Shown piece by piece: positions 1 to 5,686 of a DNA stretch of 5,686 nt (the first letter of the stretch is position 1; each line of letters begins with the position of its first letter). The position numbers and the translations under genes are program-made. The notes below the pieces were generated by a model, which saw only the letters and a list, made by a program, of their open reading frames with translations, did not search any database and was not told the DNA's origin. The stretch spans positions 1 through 5,686 of the forward strand of contig CAYWNA010000440.1 in NCBI GenBank assembly GCA_964459305.1, written 5' to 3'. The DNA is from CAYWNA01 sp964459305 (GTDB lineage Bacteria; Planctomycetota; Planctomycetia; Pirellulales; Pirellulaceae).

Positions 1-248
1 TACTTCGATACACGGTGTCGCCAAATCCCTGGGCTGATGAGAAATGCGGACTAGGAACCGTCGATCAATAAGTGTCAAGTCTTGCGTGAAGGCCGCGAAA
101 TCCTGACGACAGATAGTCGCCCAGTTCTCTGAACTCGGTGCCTTCCCTCACAGGCCAGATGATCTCGCAAGACGTGCCACGGCTGGTCGGCCGTAGCACG
201 CAGCACCTCTCACGCGATCTTGGCCTATCTCCTCGCAGGCGACGTGCG
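1..248. other. Non-coding flank with no supportable gene
   Basis: No convincing coding region is present. The three plus-strand frames entering from the left edge stop early (at about 37, 54 and 71), so at most a very short tail of an upstream plus-strand gene could lie here, and none of these tails is recognisable. The rest is the 3' flank of the minus-strand membrane-protein gene and holds one imperfect hairpin, listed separately. I see no tRNA-like or other structured RNA gene. Confidence 0.5.
173..200 (-). terminator. Imperfect hairpin after the minus-strand membrane gene pair, possible terminator
   Basis: Bases 173-183 and 190-200 form an 11 bp stem with one C/A mismatch (178 with 195) around a 6-base loop. 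It lies 48 bp past the stop codon of the zinc-ribbon membrane gene in its direction of transcription, where a transcript end is expected. No run of T follows the stem on the minus strand, so it is not a textbook intrinsic terminator. It could be a 3'-end stabilising structure or chance in GC-rich DNA. Confidence 0.3.
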
Positions 249-1352
249 CTACCCCTTCGAGAAGCGCCGGATCGGCTGCCCCGTGGCGCTCAGGTAGACC
301 ACAGCGCTCAATAGACCCAAATACGGATTGAAGAAGATTATCCCAATACAGCAGGTGATCACTACAAACAGACCGCCGACGATCGAGACGACCAACATGA
401 GTAGGAAAGTGGTCAGCTTATTGCCCCGCATGTATGTGTCGGAGTGGCTCAGCGAATCCATCACTCCCGTATTCCGGTCGACCAAGAAAGCCAAACCGAG
501 ATACACCCGCATGGAAATCCAAATCGCCAATGCGACTGCAAACACGCCGCCGATCAGTCCTGCCACCACTGTGGGTACTGGATTGTTTTCAAAGGCATTC
601 GGGCCACCGGTGGCAACAAATATGCCAAGGGCCGGCAAGAGACAAAGAAGGATCAGGCAGCCGCAGATGAGTCCGATCAGAAGACCGATGCCGAGGCCTC
701 GAAGGAAATACGGACCGATCGCGAAGAAATCCCCGACCGTCGCTTGCCCCGTCCGTGCCAGTTTGATCCCGAAATACAGCACTCCGATGTTCATCCACGT
801 CTGGACGACAAAATTGAGCACGCCGCTAAAAATCTGAAACAGGACCACGGCGGAAATCTCACCGCTGGCCTGCGAGGCCATGCCTCCGATCTGACCAACC
901 GTCTGCAGCCCCATCGCGATACCGAACATGACCAGCCCCACCAGCACGCACGGCCCCATGTTGTTCGAGAACACCTCCCACGTCGTGGTAAACACCGCGC
1001 CGAGATCGATCTGCCGATGGTTGAGTCCTCCCTTTGCGACTTCGCCCGTTGCGAAGACCGAATCCGTGGCCGTCTCACGCGGAGAAGCATAAGGGTTCTC
1101 CGGCGCCGCCGCAGTGCCCGTACCCGGTGCCGGCGAGTCGGCAAACGGATTATCCGGATCCGTCGAGGCAGATTGTTCGAATGGTGAAATCGCCGCGAAG
1201 GGATCAGCCGCCGCCGGCGTGGCCCCCGGGGCGGGCTCGGTGGGAACATCCGCGACCGTGCCGCACTGCGGACATTTGGCCTTCTTCCCGGCGCTCTCGT
1301 CGGGCGTGCGCAGCATTGAAGAACAATTCGGACAACGAAATTCGATAGGCAT
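249..1352 (-). CDS. Zinc-ribbon polytopic membrane protein of unknown function
   Basis: This encodes 367 residues. The N-terminus is a compact zinc ribbon with Cys7-x2-Cys10 and Cys27-x2-Cys30, probably binding one structural zinc. Residues 35-105 are a low-complexity Pro/Ala/Asp linker with repeated D-P-F or N-P-F motifs and an N-P-Y-A-S-P motif at 86-91. From about 132 to the end there are five or six hydrophobic segments (about 132-156, 166-196, 218-247, 260-291 and 314-355, the last perhaps two). Between them is a polar loop, VDRNTGVMDSLSHSDTYMRG (291-310), resembling the D/E-x-G-x3-A-L-x2-S...G loop of GPDPase_memb/YciC-like membrane domains. The ATG is supported by GGAG six bases upstream. 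The gene lies 26 bp downstream of a related minus-strand gene, so the two are probably co-transcribed. A bacterial inner-membrane location with a cytoplasmic ribbon is inferred. The partner and the biochemical role are unknown; proteins of this design are usually annotated only as hypothetical or zinc-ribbon domain proteins. Confidence 0.9.
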   Translation of the reverse strand: MPIEFRCPNCSSMLRTPDESAGKKAKCPQCGTVADVPTEPAPGATPAAADPFAAISPFEQSASTDPDNPFADSPAPGTGTAAAPENPYASPRETATDSVFATGEVAKGGLNHRQIDLGAVFTTTWEVFSNNMGPCVLVGLVMFGIAMGLQTVGQIGGMASQASGEISAVVLFQIFSGVLNFVVQTWMNIGVLYFGIKLARTGQATVGDFFAIGPYFLRGLGIGLLIGLICGCLILLCLLPALGIFVATGGPNAFENNPVPTVVAGLIGGVFAVALAIWISMRVYLGLAFLVDRNTGVMDSLSHSDTYMRGNKLTTFLLMLVVSIVGGLFVVITCCIGIIFFNPYLGLLSAVVYLSATGQPIRRFSKG

Positions 1353-1356
1353 TGAA

Positions 1357-1362
1357 CTCTCC
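1357..1362 (-). promoter_or_regulatory. Shine-Dalgarno site of the zinc-ribbon membrane gene
   Basis: On the minus strand GGAGAG (its GGAG at 1362-1359) stands six bases before the ATG at 1352. It supports that start codon. It lies within the 26 bp gap after the preceding gene's TGA, which fits translation from a shared transcript. Confidence 0.65.
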
Positions 1363-1378
1363 AGGGGTGATTAGGCGC

Positions 1379-2644
1379 TCAGTAGGCGGTTCTCTGACCG
1401 GTCGCTTTCACATACGTGACTGCCATGGACAGTAACATGAACGGCCACGCCAAGAGGAACCCCAGACCCACCGTAGCCACCGTAAACAGACTCATACCCA
1501 GTACCACGACTAGATTAATTGCCAGGGCCACCAGTCTCTTGCCTGACATGTATTCGGCCGATTCCCTCATCGCTTCGATAATTCCGTTGCCACGGTCGAC
1601 AATCAGATAAGGACAAAGAAACCAAGTTAGCACAACAAACAGGCTGATCACTACGGCCACGAGGCGAAAAATCACGTGGACGAAGAGCGAATCGATGAAA
1701 ATCAGCGGAATCCCGACAGCAAGACCCAGGCCATGAGTTACCAGATTCTGCAAGAAAAGGAAACCGAACATTCTCAATGTGTGCGGCCCCCCCAAGAAAA
1801 TGTCGTTAATGCTATGCGTTTCGCCCTTCGCGATCCGAGTTGTCAGCTGTGTCAAACCAGCGAAGAGCCAACAGAGGAGAACGGCCAACGCGAAATATGC
1901 CACGATAGCCATGGCGATGACCACCAGCAAAGCCAACGGCACGTACTCATCCGCCGTGGATCGCAAGATTAGCCCAACAACGGTTATGCCAACGGCAAGA
2001 ACCACCCCCACAAGGATGATGATGGTGGCTACCGCGAGCGGAATCAGCAGGCAGGTGACCCAATTCTCCCAGAACGTGTACCAAGTGCTGGTCAGGACCG
2101 AGACGAAGCCGAATTCACCGTCGCTTCGCCGGGTGGAACCCAGGGCTTGTGTTGAGAACAATGTCGGCGATCGATACGGATTGGCAGATGCCATCGCCAG
2201 CGCCCCCGTGCCGGGTTGATTCGCCAGAGGGTCCGCATATCCGCCGATCGCGGGCTCAGGCAGGTTGCCCAGTGGGTTGGGCGAGGCAAGAGGATCGTCT
2301 TCGATTGACGTCAAGCCGAGTGAGTCTGCCTGCGTCAGGCCTGTCCCTTCATGTAAGGGCACCAAACCTGACGTTTCCTCAAGTGGAGCCAACCCGCTCA
2401 TTTCGTCTAACGGCACCAATCCCGGTGCCTCGTCCAAAGGCACAAGATCCGGCGTTTCGTCCAGGGGTGTCAGCCCAGGCGCGGCGTCCGGGAGCGGTGA
2501 GAGGCCAGGTGTGTCATCCGGGAGCGGTGTGAGCTCGGCAGGGCCTTTCGCTTGCGGTTGGCGTTTGCCCGATGTTTGAGATGGGATGCTCAGAAGGGCA
2601 GGAAACGCACGGCGTTTAGAGTACTCGAACCGTGGTGTAAGCAA
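1379..2644 (-). CDS. Leu-Pro-Leu-repeat polytopic membrane protein, paralog of its downstream neighbour; start uncertain
   Basis: This encodes about 421 residues if the TTG at 2644 is used. Residues 38-102 are nine- to ten-residue tandem repeats of the form L-x-P-L-(P/D/E)-(D/E)-x-x-G, followed by two decayed copies and a Pro/Gly linker with N-P-Y-R-S-P at 155-160. A membrane domain fills 192-412 with about six hydrophobic segments and the polar loop VDRGNGIIEAMRESAEYMSG (349-368). It aligns by eye with the neighbour at TSTWYTFWENW, the VDR...G loop and the final ATGQ. Unlike the neighbour it has no zinc ribbon. The start is the weak point: the frame stays open into the helicase gene on the opposite strand, no in-frame ATG or GTG lies between 2699 and the repeats, and the TTG lacks a Shine-Dalgarno sequence. 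An ATC codon at about 2587-2585 or a CTG just before it are other candidates. The repeat and membrane parts are certainly coding. Function is unknown; a GPDPase_memb/YciC-like membrane core is the best structural guess. Confidence 0.75.
   Translation of the reverse strand: MLTPRFEYSKRRAFPALLSIPSQTSGKRQPQAKGPAELTPLPDDTPGLSPLPDAAPGLTPLDETPDLVPLDEAPGLVPLDEMSGLAPLEETSGLVPLHEGTGLTQADSLGLTSIEDDPLASPNPLGNLPEPAIGGYADPLANQPGTGALAMASANPYRSPTLFSTQALGSTRRSDGEFGFVSVLTSTWYTFWENWVTCLLIPLAVATIIILVGVVLAVGITVVGLILRSTADEYVPLALLVVIAMAIVAYFALAVLLCWLFAGLTQLTTRIAKGETHSINDIFLGGPHTLRMFGFLFLQNLVTHGLGLAVGIPLIFIDSLFVHVIFRLVAVVISLFVVLTWFLCPYLIVDRGNGIIEAMRESAEYMSGKRLVALAINLVVVLGMSLFTVATVGLGFLLAWPFMLLSMAVTYVKATGQRTAY
2339..2533 (-). 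repeat. In-gene tandem repeat, seven units of 27 or 30 bp encoding L-x-P-L-x-(D/E)-x-x-G
   Basis: On the minus strand, seven consecutive units read LTPLPDDTPG, LSPLPDAAPG, LTPLDETPD, LVPLDEAPG, LVPLDEMSG, LAPLEETSG and LVPLHEGTG. Two further degenerate units (LTQADSLG and LTSIEDDPLA) follow. The first two are ten residues long and the others nine. The pattern is acidic and proline-rich, so the region is probably an extended, disordered cytoplasmic linker. Leu at the first and fourth positions and Pro at the third are kept while the DNA has diverged, which suggests selection on the protein rather than recent slippage. Confidence 0.85.
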
Positions 2645-2698
2645 ACCTGTCTGGGGCGGGATACGACGTTGCCTACCCGGCCAGGCGGTGGATCTGGT
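2645..2698. promoter_or_regulatory. Short divergent intergenic region between the membrane gene pair and dinG
   Basis: If the TTG start is correct, only 54 bp separate the two divergent coding regions. Promoters for both directions must lie here or inside the flanking 5' ends. I could not find convincing -35/-10 pairs on either strand, so this is called from gene arrangement alone. If the membrane protein actually starts near 2587, the regulatory space is about 110 bp. Confidence 0.3.
2687..2692 (+). promoter_or_regulatory. Shine-Dalgarno-like site selecting the dinG start
   Basis: GGTGGA lies six bases before the ATG at 2699. The alternative ATG at 2711 has no purine-rich element at a useful distance. 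The far-upstream ATG at 2552 would add 49 residues that look like antisense of the membrane gene and not like helicase. This site therefore favours 2699. Confidence 0.5.
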
Positions 2699-4723
2699 AT
2701 GTTGTCGGTCATGAGCCTCACATCCGAAGCTATCCTGGGTCCCGACGGTCGCATTGCCGCCAGATTGGAGAATTACGAACACCGCGTCGAACAGATGCAG
2801 ATGGCCGAGGCCGTATCGGCTGCGATCGGGGAAGGACAGCATCTGATCGTGGAAGCCGGGACCGGCGTGGGAAAGAGCTTCGCCTACCTCGTTCCCGCGA
2901 TTCTGGCTGTTGCCGAGGAAAAGGACGATGACGACGAGGATGCCGTACGGCGAATCATCGTCTCGACGCACACGATCAGCCTGCAGGAGCAACTGCTTCA
3001 CAAGGATCTTCCGCTGCTGTCGAGCGTGATTCCGCGAGAGTTCTCGGCCGTCCTCGTCAAAGGGCGTCGCAACTATCTGAGCCGACGAAGATTGCGCATG
3101 GCCCTGGCACGAATGCAGAGCATGTTCAGCAGTGCTGAGGAACTGGATCAACTCGGCCAGTTGCAGGCGTGGGCCAAGGAGACGGAAGACGGATCGTTGA
3201 GCGATTTATCTTTCAAGCCGCTCCGCCCCGTCTGGGACGAAGTGTCCAGCGACAGCGGCAATTGCATGGGACGGAATTGCCAAGATTACAAAGACTGCTT
3301 CTACTTCCGCGCCCGGCGACGCATCTACAACGCGCAAATCCTGGTGGTCAATCACGCCTTGTTTTTCAGCGACCTGGCGTTGCGGCGGGCGGGCGCGAGC
3401 ATCCTGCCGAAATATGACGCGGTGATCTTCGACGAGGCGCACACGCTGGACGCGGTGGCGGCGGACCATTTGGGTCTCGGTGTCACCTCGGGCCAAGTGC
3501 AGTACATCCTGAACAAACTGTACAACGACCGCGCGAACAAGGGTCTCTTGGTCCATCACGCCTTGACCAAAGCACAACGGGGCACTCTGCACTGCTCCGA
3601 TTTGGCGGACGATTTTTTCCGGGATATCCACAACTGGCTGGCCGGCCAAGAGGAAAAGAACGGACGCGTGCGCACGCCGGACATCGTCGGCAATCCGCTG
3701 AGCCCGGCACTGGAACAACTGGCGAAGACGGTCCGGCTTCACGGCGAGAAGTTGGAGGACGAGGAACAACGCCAGGATTTCCTTTCAGCCCATGAACGGC
3801 TACTGGGTCTGGCCACGGAAATCGAAGCCTGGCGAACGCAACAGGTCCCAGAATCGGTGTACTGGATCGAAGGCGGCCCGTCGCGGCGGGGCCGCCTTTG
3901 GATCAAATTGGCGGCCGCACCGATCGATGTCGGTCCGGTTCTGCGAGAGGAACTGTTCGAACCGACGCGCACCGTGATCATGACCAGTGCGACGCTGTCG
4001 GTGGGACGCAGCGCGTCCTTTGATTTCTTCAAGTCACGCATCGGCTTGACCCAAGCCAATTCGGTTTGTTTGGACAGCCCCTTCGACTATCGAGAGCAGG
4101 TCAAGCTGATCCTGGTCCGCGACATGCCGGACCCGAGCAGCGAGCGCGCCCAATACGAAGCTCGCTGCGTGGAAATGATTCGCCGCTATGTGTCCCGCAC
4201 CGACGGAAACGCCTTTGTGTTGTTCACCAGCTACGACTTGATGCGGCGGGCGGCCAGCGATCTGGCGCATTGGCTGGCCGAGAACGACCTGGCATTGTAC
4301 AGCCAGGCGGAGGGTATGCCCCGGCACCAGATGCTGGAACGCTTCAAAAAGAACCCGCGATCGGTCCTGTTCGGCACAGACAGCTTCTGGCAAGGCGTGG
4401 ATGTTCCGGGAGACGCTCTGCAGAATGTGATTATCACGAAGTTACCGTTCAGCGTGCCGGATCATCCGCTGCTGCAGGCCCGGCTGGAAGCGATCCGCCG
4501 CGCGGGTGGCAATCCGTTTTTCCAGTACCAACTGCCGGAAGCCGCCATCAAGCTGCGTCAGGGTTTCGGACGCCTCATTCGTACGCAGCAGGACCGGGGG
4601 ATCGTGGTGCTGCTGGATCCCCGCGTGCGAACGAAGCGCTACGGCCGGGTCCTTGTTGATTCATTGCCCAACTGCGAGGTGGTAGTGGAATCGATTGACG
4701 GCGAACCGGAAGATGCCATGTAG
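2699..4723 (+). CDS. dinG: DinG/XPD-family ATP-dependent DNA helicase
   Basis: This encodes 674 residues, close to E. coli DinG (716) and YoaA (636), with no N-terminal exonuclease domain. It is a superfamily 2 5'-3' helicase of the type that unwinds forked, D-loop, R-loop or G-quadruplex DNA in repair and at replication-transcription conflicts; the activity is inferred from family. Visible motifs in order are: a Q-like region (Y26-E-H-R...Q32), Walker A GTGVGKS (54-60), motif Ia around STHTISLQEQ (89-98), cysteines C189-x4-C194-x5-C200, VVNHALFF (216-223), DEAH (245-248), TSATL (429-433), LDSPFDY (458-464), GTDSFWQGVDVPG (559-571), and motif VI QGFGRLIR (621-628). The spacing of the three cysteines matches the last three iron-sulfur ligands of E. 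coli DinG. The expected first ligand, in the KGR-x-N-Y-L-C context, is serine here (S128). An acidic stretch, KDDDDED (75-81), follows motif I. The gene stands alone, divergent from the membrane pair. YoaA-like is the main alternative name. Confidence 0.95.
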   Translation: MLSVMSLTSEAILGPDGRIAARLENYEHRVEQMQMAEAVSAAIGEGQHLIVEAGTGVGKSFAYLVPAILAVAEEKDDDDEDAVRRIIVSTHTISLQEQLLHKDLPLLSSVIPREFSAVLVKGRRNYLSRRRLRMALARMQSMFSSAEELDQLGQLQAWAKETEDGSLSDLSFKPLRPVWDEVSSDSGNCMGRNCQDYKDCFYFRARRRIYNAQILVVNHALFFSDLALRRAGASILPKYDAVIFDEAHTLDAVAADHLGLGVTSGQVQYILNKLYNDRANKGLLVHHALTKAQRGTLHCSDLADDFFRDIHNWLAGQEEKNGRVRTPDIVGNPLSPALEQLAKTVRLHGEKLEDEEQRQDFLSAHERLLGLATEIEAWRTQQVPESVYWIEGGPSRRGRLWIKLAAAPIDVGPVLREELFEPTRTVIMTSATLSVGRSASFDFFKSRIGLTQANSVCLDSPFDYREQVKLILVRDMPDPSSERAQYEARCVEMIRRYVSRTDGNAFVLFTSYDLMRRAASDLAHWLAENDLALYSQAEGMPRHQMLERFKKNPRSVLFGTDSFWQGVDVPGDALQNVIITKLPFSVPDHPLLQARLEAIRRAGGNPFFQYQLPEAAIKLRQGFGRLIRTQQDRGIVVLLDPRVRTKRYGRVLVDSLPNCEVVVESIDGEPEDAM

Positions 4724-4779
4724 CCCCCCCAAAGGCCCAAAAGACAAATGGTCGATGTTGAATTCATATTCTTGATGAG

Positions 4780-4877
4780 CCCGACAAAACTCCGATTGCG
4801 ACGTGGGATAGGCTTCCAGCCTGTCGTTTTCCTGTGCTTCCGACAGGCTGGAAGCCTATCCCACGACTTTTGTCGGG
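4780..4877. repeat. Nested palindrome, REP/MITE-like dispersed element candidate
   Basis: The inner arms 4802-4826 and 4841-4865 are perfect 25 bp inverted repeats around a 14-base loop (4827-4840). A second perfect pair, 4780-4789 (CCCGACAAAA) and 4868-4877, encloses them. Between the two levels are 12 unpaired bases on the left and two on the right. The arms read the same on both strands and translate as R-G-I-G-F-Q-P-V ... R-Q-A-G-S-L-S-H either way. I recall this string as a common spurious hypothetical-protein sequence in planctomycete genomes, which suggests a dispersed repeat. It fills the gap between dinG and the OmpH-family gene and as RNA would form a very stable hairpin. It might end or protect the dinG transcript, but no clear U-tract follows. 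No transposase or target-site duplication is visible. Confidence 0.85.
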
Positions 4878-4965
4878 TTTATCATCCTTGCCCGCCATAT
4901 TCTTGCCCGACCCGCGGTCCAGGTGGAGAATGGCAAGAGGATGATGCGCAAGCCACGAGCCGATT

Positions 4966-4970
4966 AGGAG
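4966..4970 (+). promoter_or_regulatory. Shine-Dalgarno site of the OmpH-family gene
   Basis: AGGAG stands seven bases before the ATG at 4978, a near-consensus arrangement that fixes the start. The stretch between the palindrome and this site (4878-4965) has no coding potential I can support. It presumably holds the promoter, although no clear -35/-10 pair is recognisable. Confidence 0.75.
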
Positions 4971-4977
4971 ATTCAAA

Positions 4978-5616
4978 ATGAACGCGCGTACTGCTTTTCC
5001 CGCCATCGGTATGCTTATTGCGGTAATCGTTGGCTGGACCTGGGGAAACGGGACCGGGAGTCCCCAAACGGTTGCGCAAGAAGAAGACGCCGCGGCCGCT
5101 TCGGCAGAAGGGCATACGGACATCGCCGTCATTAACGTCGATAGACTCTTTGCGAGCCATCAAGAATTCAAACGTCGGATGCAATTGATTCGCCGCGAGG
5201 TGGAGGAATCCCAGAAACAACTGGCCGTTCGGCAGGCAGAAATCGATTCGGTCAATCGAAGACTGCAGACTGCCAGACCGGGGAGCCCGGAACGGGATAA
5301 GACCCAATTGCTGCTCGCGCGACTTCAGACCGAGCTCGGATTGTCCAATGACCGCCAACGGCAGCAAGTCGCAAAACAAGAAGCCCTGCTTTACAGTGAT
5401 ACTTATGGGGAAATCACCGAAGCGGTGAAAAAACACGCGCAGGCGAACAGGATCCGGCTGGTGCTGCGGGCCAATGACGGACCCATCGATCCCAACAATC
5501 ACCGGTCGATCATCGGAGCCGTCAACCGTACGGTCGTCTACCAGGACGGGCTGGATATCACCGACGAAATCCTCAAGCAGTTGAATGCCGAAGGCACTGG
5601 CGCGTCGTCGACGTGA
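4978..5616 (+). CDS. OmpH/Skp-family periplasmic protein
   Basis: This encodes 212 residues. The N-terminus has one arginine and then a hydrophobic stretch (about 7-20), with a possible signal-peptidase site near T-V-A-Q (31-34); export, or retention by an uncleaved anchor, is inferred. The mature part starts with a short strand (I49-A-V-I-N-V54) before a long charged helical region (about 60-135, rich in Q, R, E and L) that should form the coiled-coil tentacles of the Skp fold. A strand (159-166) and a C-terminal V-V-Y-x-D-G-L-D-I-T-D-E-I-L-K segment (186-200) match the Skp end, where V-D-G-x-x-D-I-T is typical. Skp/OmpH proteins are trimeric chaperones that carry unfolded outer-membrane proteins through the periplasm to the BAM complex. 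A clear AGGAG supports the start. Length exceeds E. coli Skp (161 precursor residues), mostly through the Ala/Glu-rich segment after the signal and the G-P-I-D-P-N-N-H region (168-175). Family assignment is firm; the exact client role is inferred. Confidence 0.88.
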   Translation: MNARTAFPAIGMLIAVIVGWTWGNGTGSPQTVAQEEDAAAASAEGHTDIAVINVDRLFASHQEFKRRMQLIRREVEESQKQLAVRQAEIDSVNRRLQTARPGSPERDKTQLLLARLQTELGLSNDRQRQQVAKQEALLYSDTYGEITEAVKKHAQANRIRLVLRANDGPIDPNNHRSIIGAVNRTVVYQDGLDITDEILKQLNAEGTGASST

Positions 5617-5686
5617 AGATTGGTCTGAACGCTCGGCTAAGATCGGCCGAGAAACAACTGCCGCGGTCGTCGCCGTCCTCGGCCTA
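5613..5686 (+). CDS. Possible start of a coupled downstream gene, cut by the window edge
   Basis: A GTG at 5613-5615 overlaps the TGA of the OmpH-family gene (GTGA), and its frame stays open for 24 codons to the window end, beginning V/M-K-I-G-L-N-A-R-L-R. Stop-start overlap is a common sign of translational coupling. Against it, there is no Shine-Dalgarno sequence, 24 codons is short, GC-rich DNA stays open easily, and the residues match no family I recognise. It may simply be intergenic sequence. Confidence 0.2.
   Translation, partial: MKIGLNARLRSAEKQLPRSSPSSA

Noticed and set aside
444..1187. Long plus-strand open frame opposite the zinc-ribbon membrane gene
   Set aside because: The translation is rich in Arg, His and Asp with no domain, and the opposite strand has clear zinc-ribbon and membrane features plus a Shine-Dalgarno sequence.
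2552..2698. 49-residue N-terminal extension of DinG
   Set aside because: The extension resembles no DinG N-terminus, partly overlaps the opposite-strand coding region, and a ribosome-site-supported ATG exists at 2699.
2645..3151. N-terminal extension of the repeat-bearing membrane protein (169 residues opposite dinG)
   Set aside because: It lies fully antisense to the conserved N-terminal half of the helicase, has mixed composition with no family features, and is an ordinary open shadow frame in GC-rich DNA.
3206..3769. Minus-strand open frame inside dinG
   Set aside because: It is antisense to the helicase between the iron-sulfur region and the DEAH box and beyond, has no recognisable motifs, and its openness follows from codon bias.
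4748..4981. Small plus-strand frame across the palindrome, and its minus-strand counterpart 4764-5132
   Set aside because: Both owe their sequence to the inverted repeat (the same GFQPV/RQAGSLSH string on both strands) and the second is antisense to the OmpH-family gene. These are spurious proteins of a repeat element.
4882..5502. 206-residue minus-strand frame opposite the OmpH-family gene
   Set aside because: The plus strand has a signal-like segment, coiled coil, Skp-like C-terminus and AGGAG; the minus frame has none of these.
5632..5651. 6 bp inverted repeat (CTCGGC/GCCGAG) after the OmpH-family stop as a terminator
   Set aside because: The stem is short, the loop is eight bases and no T-run follows. 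It is easily expected by chance in this GC-rich tail.
1..5686. A novel defence, mobile or biosynthetic system
   Set aside because: No nuclease, toxin-antitoxin, reverse transcriptase, integrase or transposase, CRISPR array or biosynthetic enzyme is visible. The lone DinG-type helicase has a standard housekeeping architecture and no partner genes suggesting a defence module.

Overview
The window looks like an ordinary chromosomal segment from a planctomycete, probably Pirellulales-like. This rests on four things: two polytopic membrane proteins with Pro/Ala-rich or Leu-Pro-Leu-repeat N-terminal linkers carrying an Asn-Pro-Tyr-x-Ser-Pro motif; a CxxC...CxxC zinc ribbon fused directly to a membrane domain; an OmpH/Skp-like periplasmic protein, which implies a diderm envelope; and a dispersed-type palindrome whose arms read 'RGIGFQPV...RQAGSLSH', a string I associate with planctomycete genomes. 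That placement is pattern recognition, not a database result.

Layout. Bases 1-248 hold no supportable gene, only an imperfect hairpin 48 bp past the end of the leftmost gene. Two minus-strand genes follow, transcribed from right to left with a 26 bp gap: a linker-repeat membrane protein (stop at 1379, N-terminus near 2644 but unresolved) and then a zinc-ribbon membrane protein (1352 to 249). Their membrane domains are recognisably related, so they are probably tandem paralogs that kept the membrane core and exchanged the cytoplasmic N-terminal module. Divergent from them, on the plus strand, is a DinG/XPD-type superfamily 2 DNA helicase (2699-4723). Next comes a 254 bp intergenic stretch dominated by a nested palindrome (4780-4877). 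The last complete gene is an OmpH-family protein with a clear Shine-Dalgarno sequence (4978-5616). A GTG codon overlapping its stop opens a frame that runs off the window and may be a translationally coupled next gene, but support is weak.

Functionally these are three separate units: an envelope or membrane pair of unknown function, a DNA-repair or replication-conflict helicase, and an outer-membrane-biogenesis chaperone candidate. Nothing indicates that they form one system, and I see no phage, IS transposase, CRISPR, tRNA or rRNA. The points most worth a second look are the palindrome, the helicase with only three of the four expected iron-sulfur cysteines, the missing canonical start codon of the upstream membrane gene, and the module swap between the paralogs.
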